From Fusibacter sp. A1 (GTDB taxonomy: Bacteria > Bacillota > Clostridia > Peptostreptococcales > Acidaminobacteraceae), in assembly GCF_004125825.1 (NCBI RefSeq), contig NZ_QQWI01000007.1, positions 1 to 64,000 of the forward strand: a stretch of DNA of 64,000 nt, given 5' to 3'. Position 1 is the stretch's first letter. Each line of letters begins with the position of its first letter. Made by a program: the position numbers and the translations under genes. The notes below the pieces were generated by a model that saw only the letters and a list, made by a program, of their open reading frames with translations, did not search any database and was not told where the DNA came from. This document shows, in pieces, positions 43,428 through 50,734 of the stretch.

Positions 43428-44804
43428 CTATTCTTCATCAAGTTCTAAACTATGTTTCATCAATTTGTACGCTGCCCCTGGGTGAACTTTGCTTAGTACA
43501 CCTAGTGAGGCCATAATATAATCGTTATCGATCAGAATTTTAGCTTCTTCAGTAGGATACAACTTATCACCCTTGTTGCTTGTCGCAACGGACTTGAGTA
43601 TCTCGTGTCTTGCATCCAGTCTAGTCAGCGCGCCGCCTGTTCCGACGATATACTTGACACTGGTAAGGTCCTTACCCACTGCAAGTGTCTTTTTAAAGCC
43701 GCCAAACAGTGTTCTGAATCCGCCTGCATGCCTGTCAACAGCATGAAGCACCGCTTCTTTTGTAAGACGCTCGACAAATCGCTTTTGTTGTTCGGACTTT
43801 GGTATCGGTACATGGTTATCGATCAGATGTTTCACTTCGTGTTCTGAATAACCAAGATCTTTGACAAGTGTATCGATTCCGATTAAGTCTACGATGTTAT
43901 GCATGTTGATATAAACACCCAAGTCGCCTTCAACAGTACGTTTTGCAACCGGTTCAGGACTTAACAGAATACGACTGATTTCTTCTGATCCTTCAGTCAC
44001 TGAATGTAGGTCGGTTGTGGCACCGCCCACGTCAAATACGATCAAGTCTCCGATATGGCTTTTCAAAAGTTTGGCAGCTTCCATCACTGACCCCGGTGTT
44101 GGAATGATCGGACCGTTAACAAGCTCCCTCACCTTAGACATGCCTGGCGCGTGTACGATATGCTCTTCAAACACGTCTTGAATCACGGCTCTTGTCGGCT
44201 CTACATTGAGCACATCGATCTGAGGATAGACATTATCCACGATATGCAGCAGATGAGCCTTTCCTTCTTCTTCAAAAATCAGTTTGATTTCTTCGTGGTT
44301 TTCGATGTTTCCGGCATAGATCACCGGTACATCTAGATCAAGCGCTACAATCTTTTCTGCGTTTTCAAGTGCCGTATCACGTTCTCCGTAGTCCACACCA
44401 CCTGCTATGAGTATGATGTTTGGGGCAACATCTTTAATCTTTTTAAGGTCGGTTCTTCTTAGCTTGCCCGCAGTCACCAAATGGATGTTGGCACCTGCAC
44501 CTAAAGCCGCTTCTCTTGCAGCTTTTGCTGTCATGTCGTATACAAGTCCGTGAACTGTCATCTTCAGTCCGCCTGCTGCAGAACTGGTTGCTAAAAGCTC
44601 ATTGTAATCTAGTGTCTGGTGCCCAAGTCTAAACTGCAAGTCGTCCATGGCAGCCCTAAGTCCGATGGTCACATCGCCATCAGATACGCTTGTAGGCGCC
44701 TGTCCTTGGCAGATGAACTCTGGATGGTCTGTATCTACACCCTTGAATGCGTTAATTACTGTGGTCGTACTGCCGATTTCTGCTACCAGTACATCTATTT
44801 TCAT
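43428..44804 (-). CDS. GlmL/MutL-like ASKHA ATPase, probable aminomutase reactivase
   Basis: 458 residues, RBS AGAGGTG. The N-terminal VAEIGSTTTVINAF and the internal FDVGGATTDLHSV are the two phosphate-binding loops of the acetate/sugar kinase-Hsp70-actin fold, as in MutL/GlmL, which accompanies glutamate mutase. In ornithine clusters this gene lies between oraE and orr, and is thought to reactivate or protect the B12 enzyme by exchanging damaged cobalamin with ATP hydrolysis. That role is inference from position and fold. A terminator hairpin precedes it. Confidence 0.8.
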   Translation of the reverse strand: MKIDVLVAEIGSTTTVINAFKGVDTDHPEFICQGQAPTSVSDGDVTIGLRAAMDDLQFRLGHQTLDYNELLATSSAAGGLKMTVHGLVYDMTAKAAREAALGAGANIHLVTAGKLRRTDLKKIKDVAPNIILIAGGVDYGERDTALENAEKIVALDLDVPVIYAGNIENHEEIKLIFEEEGKAHLLHIVDNVYPQIDVLNVEPTRAVIQDVFEEHIVHAPGMSKVRELVNGPIIPTPGSVMEAAKLLKSHIGDLIVFDVGGATTDLHSVTEGSEEISRILLSPEPVAKRTVEGDLGVYINMHNIVDLIGIDTLVKDLGYSEHEVKHLIDNHVPIPKSEQQKRFVERLTKEAVLHAVDRHAGGFRTLFGGFKKTLAVGKDLTSVKYIVGTGGALTRLDARHEILKSVATSNKGDKLYPTEEAKILIDNDYIMASLGVLSKVHPGAAYKLMKHSLELDEE

Positions 44805-44824
44805 TTTTCACCTCTTGTAGTAAA

Positions 44825-44855
44825 AATCAAGGCCGCCCATCGGGCAGCCTTGATT
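44825..44855 (-). terminator. Intra-operon terminator between oraE and GlmL-like gene
   Basis: AATCAAGGC-C-GCCC / GGGC-A-GCCTTGATT with a 3-base loop, followed on the minus strand by TTTTTACTAC. It has full intrinsic-terminator form, 11 bases after the oraE stop, so the two downstream genes are probably expressed at a lower level by read-through. Confidence 0.8.
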
Positions 44856-44866
44856 CACAGCTTATA

Positions 44867-47077
44867 CTACTCTAAGCCCAATTTTTCTTTTTTTGCTTTT
44901 ACTAAGAATGTCGCAACTTGCGTGCCTTTGTCATAACGACCGAAGCCTTGGTCCATTCCTTGTGTTCTTGCGATTTCTGGAGATACTTGAGTACCGCCTG
45001 CGCAGATGATCAGTTTTTCACGAACACCTTTTTCCACTGCATATTCATGAATTCTCTTCATGTTTTTGTAGTGAACATCGTCATGTGAAATAATCGTAGA
45101 AGCAAGGATTACGTCTGCATTGTGCTCGATGGCAGCATCTACTAGTTTCTCAACCGGTACAGATGTTCCAAGGTATTCAGCGTCGATACCGAATTTTTCG
45201 ATACCGCCGTGCTTGATGTCGATTACTTCTCGTAGACCAACTGAGTGCTCATCTTGGCCAACTGTTCCAGCAACAACCTTCATACCGTGTTCTTTAACAA
45301 ACTCTCTGATTTCATCATCGCTCAAAGTTTCTGGAATTGGTGGAATCACAAGTTTATCCATATCCACTACAAACTCAAGTTTACCTTTGACCTGAACACG
45401 TGTACCTTCTGATGGGTGCATCATTTCAACGTGAATTACTTCCGCGTCTTTCATGTTCATGTGTTTTGCAAACTCAAGTGCTGCGAACTCGGCAGTTCTT
45501 GAATCAGTCGGTAAGAAGAACTCAGTAGTTACAGTACCGTCACCCAACCATTCAACTTCTGGCTTTAGTAAGTTAGTGTTTCTGTAAGCTTCTGTTTCGT
45601 CCATACGAACATTCGCATTATCCGTTTCGTCAAGCTCATCGATGTAGATGATCTTTTCAGGTTTTTCAAGCGTACAACCATCGATCAGTACCGATGGATT
45701 AGATACAGCACTTGCATCGTACTGCTCGATGTTATTGTCACCAAAGTGAGCCGTAACTGGAGCCATGTAGTCGAAATCTCTTTCGTATACTGCGCCAGCG
45801 CCAACACCACCGTCGATTTTACGAGCGATACCGTCGCCGTTTCTTTCTGGGTACATTCCTGAATCTACAAAGCTACCTTTTTCAACTGCGTTGAAGTAAC
45901 CGCCGTTTTCTTTGATGCCTTCAAGGAAGAGGATTGCTCTTTCTTTAAGCTCTCTTACCTGTTGTGGTAAGAAACCTTCTTTTCTGATCTCAACCATGCC
46001 TAAAAGGTCGTCCATTGTCACAAGTGATTGCTTGGCAGTGTCACATGCTTCGATGTTGAACACGTGCCATGGCACGTTACGGCCTTCATCTGGAGTGATT
46101 GTAGATTGAATATCAGCATTAGTAAGTCTTGAAATCAACATGTTAAGAACATGCGTAACCGTTGCTTCACGACCAGAAGATGTGATATATTTTGTATTCA
46201 TTTGAGCACGCATTTTGTATTCGTCAAAGAAGTCTCTAAGCGCTACAGCATACGGTAAGTCAAACTTCAAGCTTGGTGCAGGAGCCGCTGTAGGCGGTAC
46301 TGTAGACAAGCAGATGTTTTCCTTTTTCATGCCGACTTTGTAAGAGAACAGCGCGTTGATACCGTGTTGAACCATAAGTTCAGGCATAACTTTCCAAGCA
46401 TCTCTTGCAGTCGCGTTTGCATTGTGCGCGCCATCGATTTGAGCGATATCAGCCCAAGTCATCAGCATTTTTGATTCAGCGGCATCGATGAACGAACGAA
46501 CCATGTTCACGTTTCTGTAAAGAACGTTGTATTGTGGATCTTGGTGAGCGCCGTTTACGCCTTCTTCAGCGAACATTACAGCGATATCAGGTCCAGCAAC
46601 ACCCGAAATGTATGAATGGTAATTGATTGGACGGCCCACTTCATCTTCGATAAGGTCAAGTGCTTTTCTGTGAGCTCTCACTTGCTTACGAGTGATCGGC
46701 ACACCGCCGATACCTTGAGGAGAACCTTCGATCAAGCCATCAAAGTGAGATTGACCTGCAGTACGGATAACCATGATATGGTCAGCACCGTGCCAAGCAG
46801 ACATTCTCATTCTACGGATATCGTCTTCAAATCTACCAGAAGCGATTTCAGTAGTGATTGTTTCCATCGGTTGAGGGTCTAAATTATCAAAGTACTGTGC
46901 AGCTGGTATTCCAATGCTGTTTTTTAGCGGCTCAGCACATTCTTCGTAGGTAAACTTACCCATTTGTAAATGAGGAACTTTCTTTCTCCAAACCCAACCT
47001 CTACGCTTAGGTCTATAGTTTTCAAGGTCTTGCAGAATTTCTCTTACGTCCATTTTTTGATCTGGAATTAAAGTCAT
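44867..47077 (-). CDS. oraE: D-ornithine 4,5-aminomutase, large subunit
   Basis: 736 residues, as expected for OraE. An N-terminal TIM-barrel-like catalytic region is followed by a cobalamin-binding Rossmann domain. GQDEHSVG supplies the D-x-H-x-x-G cobalt ligand (His ~611), and 11 residues later Lys ~622 in REVIDIKHGG matches the spacing of the PLP-binding Lys known for the Clostridium sticklandii enzyme (recalled His618/Lys629). It uses adenosylcobalamin and PLP to move the terminal amino group of D-ornithine, giving 2,4-diaminopentanoate. The start is ATG 47077 with GGGGG upstream, two bases after oraS. Confidence 0.95.
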   Translation of the reverse strand: MTLIPDQKMDVREILQDLENYRPKRRGWVWRKKVPHLQMGKFTYEECAEPLKNSIGIPAAQYFDNLDPQPMETITTEIASGRFEDDIRRMRMSAWHGADHIMVIRTAGQSHFDGLIEGSPQGIGGVPITRKQVRAHRKALDLIEDEVGRPINYHSYISGVAGPDIAVMFAEEGVNGAHQDPQYNVLYRNVNMVRSFIDAAESKMLMTWADIAQIDGAHNANATARDAWKVMPELMVQHGINALFSYKVGMKKENICLSTVPPTAAPAPSLKFDLPYAVALRDFFDEYKMRAQMNTKYITSSGREATVTHVLNMLISRLTNADIQSTITPDEGRNVPWHVFNIEACDTAKQSLVTMDDLLGMVEIRKEGFLPQQVRELKERAILFLEGIKENGGYFNAVEKGSFVDSGMYPERNGDGIARKIDGGVGAGAVYERDFDYMAPVTAHFGDNNIEQYDASAVSNPSVLIDGCTLEKPEKIIYIDELDETDNANVRMDETEAYRNTNLLKPEVEWLGDGTVTTEFFLPTDSRTAEFAALEFAKHMNMKDAEVIHVEMMHPSEGTRVQVKGKLEFVVDMDKLVIPPIPETLSDDEIREFVKEHGMKVVAGTVGQDEHSVGLREVIDIKHGGIEKFGIDAEYLGTSVPVEKLVDAAIEHNADVILASTIISHDDVHYKNMKRIHEYAVEKGVREKLIICAGGTQVSPEIARTQGMDQGFGRYDKGTQVATFLVKAKKEKLGLE

Positions 47078-47079
47078 GA

Positions 47080-47454
47080 TTATTTACCCCCTTTGAAGAT
47101 TGCTACTGCATCGTCCCAGTACTTGCCATCGATTAAAGCAAGACCTGCTTCACGAATACTTAAGTCTTTTTCTTTAGCGATACGGTAAACAACGTGACCG
47201 ACACCTTTACCCATCAAACCACGATCGATAGCACCATCGACAAGCGGTTGAACTTCTAATGAACTAAAGCCCATTCTTAGTAGAACCGAACGTTCTACCG
47301 ATGGAGAAGTGTGTGTTTTTGCAAGATCAAGAAGAGGATCTACAACTTCCTCAATCAGGTTCCAAAAAGTTTCTTTCAACTGCTCGTCAGATAAATCCGC
47401 GAGGTGTGCGCGTCTTTTTTCAAAGTCGTCTTCTCTTACTAATAAACCTTTCAT
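47080..47454 (-). CDS. oraS: D-ornithine 4,5-aminomutase, small subunit
   Basis: 124 residues, RBS GGAGG. Matches OraS in size and position: KRRAHLADLSDEQLKETFWN, then HTSPSVERSVLLRMGFSSLE and the GHVVYRIAKE segment near the end. It forms the heterodimeric complex with OraE and holds the substrate-side lid; it has no cofactor by itself. It lies between ortB and oraE with short spacers. Confidence 0.92.
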   Translation of the reverse strand: MKGLLVREDDFEKRRAHLADLSDEQLKETFWNLIEEVVDPLLDLAKTHTSPSVERSVLLRMGFSSLEVQPLVDGAIDRGLMGKGVGHVVYRIAKEKDLSIREAGLALIDGKYWDDAVAIFKGGK

Positions 47455-47480
47455 CGAATAACCTCCATCATGCGTATTTT

Positions 47481-48893
47481 TTATACGTCACTTAATTTAT
47501 TGATTGCATTTTTTACATATTCAGTATTTGTACTTGTCTCGTCCACCAAATAAGCGATATCTTCATCAGAAATCGTATTTGGATCAAAATCCTTAATAGC
47601 ATTTTTAATGACAGACACCTTCAATTTATCAAGATCCAAATCACGTGCCTTGATCATCGAAGGATTAGCAGGCATGATGATGTTCACACCAGGTACTTCT
47701 TCATCTGGGTTGCCGAACTTGATATCTATGCCGTTGTCCCTTGCAAAACTAAGCTGTGGCTGAATGCTTTTGCCAGCGCCTGTATATTCAGTTTCTTGAA
47801 CAACGATGATCTGGTCTTCGTTCATTTCTTGTGCGATAGCGAATGCGGCAACAAGCGAAGTGTTACCGGCAGGACCTCTTTCAAGACCTTCAATTTGAGC
47901 TAAGGCTTCTGTCATATAGAACACTTCACCTTGCTTGACAGTCACATATCTGTCCATATAACGCATAGGACGTGCAGCTGAACGTGGTACGTCGCTTCTA
48001 TCAGGTACTGTGGTAAAGGGAACACCGAATCCAGTGTGACCTGTTGTGAATGATTTTTTATTGAATTGTTTGTCACTAGCCATATGCAGACCAGATAGAT
48101 CGACACTTGCAGCAACCACTTTGGTGTCTACAGCACCTGCTTTTCTTAAGCCTCGCGCAGTACCGGTTAAGTTACCGCCGCCGGCGTTGGTGCAAACCAC
48201 CACATCAGGGTCTCTACCCACACGTTCTCTCATTTGGAGCGCAAGTTCGTAACCAAGGGTTTCGACACCAGCGATACCGAACGGTGTATAAAGTGATGCA
48301 TTGAAATATTCTGTTTCTTCAAGCAGTTGAAGGAAGGTGTAGAATAGTTCCGGACCTACGGACAATTGAACGACCTCGGCTCCGTATGCTTCGCATTTTC
48401 TAGCCTTCTCGATAATTTCCGGTTGTCCCTTGCCCTCAGAATCAAAACATTCCTGGACGATGATACATTTAAGGCCGTGCATCGCCGCCTGTGAAGCTAC
48501 GGCAGCCCCGTAGTTACCGCTTGTTGCAGCAATAACACCCTTATAACCAAGTTTTTTAGCGTGATAAACGGCATTTGCAGCACGTCTTGCCTTAAAACTG
48601 CCCGAAGGATTGCATGCCTCGTCTTTTAAGAAGATTCTGGCACCCTTTCCTGCTTTCGCTGATTTTCTTGCAAGTGCTGTAAGGTTCTTAAGCTCAAGGA
48701 TCGGAGTGTTGCCGACACCTGTGCTACCCTGGATCGCCTGCATTTCTTCTAGCGTATAACCGGTTTCTCGCATCATTTTTTCGTAATCAAAAGCGATCGC
48801 TCCCGATTCAAAAGTACTATAGTCAATACCGACAGCCTTTTTCATAATTTCGTTTCGGCGGCTCATTACACCTTGGTAACTGTTGTCTCTCAT
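47481..48893 (-). CDS. ortB: 2-amino-4-ketopentanoate thiolase, beta (PLP) subunit
   Basis: 470 residues. A fold-type II PLP enzyme related to threonine synthase, with the PLP lysine in NPSGSFKARRA (~residue 93) and the phosphate loop TNAGGGNLTG near 238. With OrtA it cleaves 2-amino-4-oxopentanoate with CoA to alanine and acetyl-CoA. RBS GGAGGTGA; the ATG shares one base with the ortA stop, so translation is coupled. Confidence 0.94.
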   Translation of the reverse strand: MRDNSYQGVMSRRNEIMKKAVGIDYSTFESGAIAFDYEKMMRETGYTLEEMQAIQGSTGVGNTPILELKNLTALARKSAKAGKGARIFLKDEACNPSGSFKARRAANAVYHAKKLGYKGVIAATSGNYGAAVASQAAMHGLKCIIVQECFDSEGKGQPEIIEKARKCEAYGAEVVQLSVGPELFYTFLQLLEETEYFNASLYTPFGIAGVETLGYELALQMRERVGRDPDVVVCTNAGGGNLTGTARGLRKAGAVDTKVVAASVDLSGLHMASDKQFNKKSFTTGHTGFGVPFTTVPDRSDVPRSAARPMRYMDRYVTVKQGEVFYMTEALAQIEGLERGPAGNTSLVAAFAIAQEMNEDQIIVVQETEYTGAGKSIQPQLSFARDNGIDIKFGNPDEEVPGVNIIMPANPSMIKARDLDLDKLKVSVIKNAIKDFDPNTISDEDIAYLVDETSTNTEYVKNAINKLSDV

Positions 48894-49192
48894 TATAAGT
48901 CACCTCCGAACAAGATTGATCTCAACTGTTTGCCTATTTCGTAGATTTCTGGAATATGTTTACCAAAGGAGTGGTTGTATGTCGGCGCGATTTCGACAAT
49001 CTTACCTGTCACTTTACGTCCTGTGATGGTTTCTACTGTCACTTCGTCACCGATGTCGCCATCTTCAGTAAGGAATCCACGAACCCACATTTCAAGCGGC
49101 ACAGATTTTGTATCCTCCGGCACTTGCGGCGCACGTTCAGCTGGCGTTAGTACGACGTTGTATATATTTACATAATCGCCTTTCTTAGCCAT
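48893..49192 (-). CDS. ortA: 2-amino-4-ketopentanoate thiolase, alpha subunit
   Basis: 99 residues from ATG 49192 (GGAAG RBS). A longer frame from 49285 runs through a palindromic intergenic element and is rejected. MAKKGDYVNIYNVVLTPAER and the end EIYEIGKQLRSILFGGDL are OrtA-like. It is the small subunit of the CoA-dependent thiolase with OrtB. Confidence 0.93.
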   Translation of the reverse strand: MAKKGDYVNIYNVVLTPAERAPQVPEDTKSVPLEMWVRGFLTEDGDIGDEVTVETITGRKVTGKIVEIAPTYNHSFGKHIPEIYEIGKQLRSILFGGDL

Positions 49193-49227
49193 TGTATTCT
49201 TCCTTTCAAAATTGGATGATTTGCCTT

Positions 49228-49300
49228 TAGGGGTAGGCTTCATGTCTACCCGCTCAGGTATTATCAAAGAGTTGCGGGCGCACACAAGGCACGCCCCTAC
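49228..49300. repeat. 73-bp palindromic element between ord and ortA
   Basis: Bounded by TAGGGG and CCCCTA inverted ends. Inside are two GC-rich hairpins: GGGTAG / CTACCC at about 49231-49252 and GGGCG / CGCCC at about 49276-49297. Its composition differs from the flanking operon. It looks like a small non-autonomous repeat (MITE/REP type) or an intercistronic processing signal. Only one copy is in the window. Confidence 0.5.
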
Positions 49301-49326
49301 AACCGAATAAATTCAATTCGTACTAA

Positions 49327-50379
49327 TTAGAACTTCTCGATACGATCTCTCATGTCGCCCATAATCGCTCTTGGTACTGGTAGGTCAAGCATTGTTTTAA
49401 GACCAGGATTTGCATTGATGATTTGTGGAATCATGTTTACGCACATTGCGATTGTTCCAAGACCACCTTCTGTTTCTGGTTTGATCGCCATGTTGATTTC
49501 TGGCTTACCTTGAAGTGTGATGTAGTCACCTGTGAATACGCCAACTTGCTCTGGTTCGATTTGTTGTGGGTGGTACATGTCGATAAGCACTTTACCATCT
49601 ACATAACCTTGACCAGTCATGTTAACACCACAAACGTCTCCAGCAGCAGCAAAACCGTGTGGTGATTTTCTGTCTACGTCAGTTGTGATTGGAGCCATTT
49701 GAGTTTTGATGCCTTCTACTTTCCAACCTACAGCGTCACCGATCATCGTGATTGACTCTTCAAATCCAACATGACCAGCCATAGTTCCGTCTTCAACACG
49801 TCTCATGAACTCGTCTTTTGGTAGTCCAACGCCTTGCTCTTCCATTACTGTGTGACCAAATGGAGAAAGTGAGTTGATTCTTTCTGCTTTAACATGGTCA
49901 AGCTCAGTCATAGCTCCTGTAAGGATAACCACAAGCAAGTCCATGATAAGTCCTGGGTTGATGCCAGTACCTAAGATTGAAACGCCGTTTTCTTTTGCAA
50001 TTCTATCAAGTTCAGCTGCAAGTTCAGGATTTTGAGCTTGTGGATAAGCCATTTCCTCAGCAGTCGAGATTACATTCAACTTTTGCTCTAAGCAATATTT
50101 AAGTCTTGGGAACGCTGACTTTGTGAAGGAATCAGTAGCACATAATACAACATCACAAACGCCTTCTTTAATTACTTCTTCAACGTTAGGGTTGATGATT
50201 ACTTCGGCTCTATCACCACGTTCAACACCTAGTACTTCATGAATATCTTTACCAACTCTGCCTTCGTGTCTATCACATACAGCCGTGATTTCAACACCAG
50301 TCTTTTTAAGAAGCATCTCAGCCATACCACTGCCCATTGCGCCGAATCCCCAAATTGCTACTCTTACATTTCTTTTCAT
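49327..50379 (-). CDS. ord: 2,4-diaminopentanoate dehydrogenase
   Basis: About 350 residues starting at ATG 50379 behind AAGGAGG. The ATG at 50421 is excluded because it precedes the expected +1 of the sigma-54 promoter at 50429-50443. The Rossmann fold starts RVAIWGFGAMGSGMAEML; the rest resembles dihydrodipicolinate-reductase-type dehydrogenases (GTGINPGLIMDLL). It oxidises 2,4-diaminopentanoate to 2-amino-4-oxopentanoate with NAD(P)+ and releases ammonia. First structural gene of the operon. Confidence 0.94.
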   Translation of the reverse strand: MKRNVRVAIWGFGAMGSGMAEMLLKKTGVEITAVCDRHEGRVGKDIHEVLGVERGDRAEVIINPNVEEVIKEGVCDVVLCATDSFTKSAFPRLKYCLEQKLNVISTAEEMAYPQAQNPELAAELDRIAKENGVSILGTGINPGLIMDLLVVILTGAMTELDHVKAERINSLSPFGHTVMEEQGVGLPKDEFMRRVEDGTMAGHVGFEESITMIGDAVGWKVEGIKTQMAPITTDVDRKSPHGFAAAGDVCGVNMTGQGYVDGKVLIDMYHPQQIEPEQVGVFTGDYITLQGKPEINMAIKPETEGGLGTIAMCVNMIPQIINANPGLKTMLDLPVPRAIMGDMRDRIEKF

Positions 50380-50428
50380 TAGTAATTCCTCCTTAAAGTT
50401 AGCTTGAAGCGTTATGCCCATTTATAAA

Positions 50429-50443
50429 GCAAGATGCGTGCCA
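50429..50443 (-). promoter_or_regulatory. Sigma-54 promoter of ornithine operon
   Basis: On the minus strand TGGCACGCATCTTGC matches the consensus TGGCACG-N4-TTGC (GG at -24, GC at -12). Transcription should start near 50418, 39 bases before the ord ATG. The neighbouring gene encodes a sigma-54 activator. Confidence 0.92.
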
Positions 50444-50573
50444 ACTTTAACAACCATTTTGTCAGTTTTCAGTATAAAAAAACTCATAAACATGCACGTC
50501 ATGCATAGATATGCATCTAATCCGAGCGTCAGTGCATGTTTAGAAAACGCTTTCACAGTCGTAAACCCTACAT

Positions 50574-50610
50574 GCAAAATATTTTGCGTTTATAAAGCAA
50601 AATATTTTGC
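50574..50610. promoter_or_regulatory. Two upstream activator sites for the sigma-54 regulator
   Basis: Two identical perfect 14-base palindromes, GCAAAATATTTTGC, lie at 50574-50587 and 50597-50610. They are 23 bases apart centre to centre and 130-170 bases upstream of the -24 element, the usual place for enhancer sites. Weaker relatives are at 50669-50682 and 50691-50704. Confidence 0.75.
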
Positions 50611-50680
50611 ATGCATTATACAATAAAATACAACATAATACACCAATGAGTCCATAAATACAAGTAGTGCAAAATAAAAT

Positions 50681-50714
50681 GCGGGCATGTGCAAAATATC
50701 TTGCACATGCCCGC
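50681..50714 (-). terminator. Terminator of sigma-54 activator gene, with activator-site-like loop
   Basis: Perfect 14-bp stem GCGGGCATGTGCAA / TTGCACATGCCCGC around a 6-base loop, 21 bases after the activator stop, followed on the minus strand by ATTTTATTTT. The stem and loop together contain GCAAAATATCTTGC, one base off the palindromes at 50574 and 50597. Confidence 0.88.
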
Positions 50715-50734
50715 ATGTATAATCATTCAAATAC

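Noticed and set aside
48893-49285. Longer ortA start at 49285
   Set aside because: The extra 31 codons run through the palindromic element; ATG 49192 has a good RBS and gives a normal OrtA length.
49327-50421. Longer ord start at 50421
   Set aside because: That ATG lies before the expected transcription start of the sigma-54 promoter; ATG 50379 has AAGGAGG.
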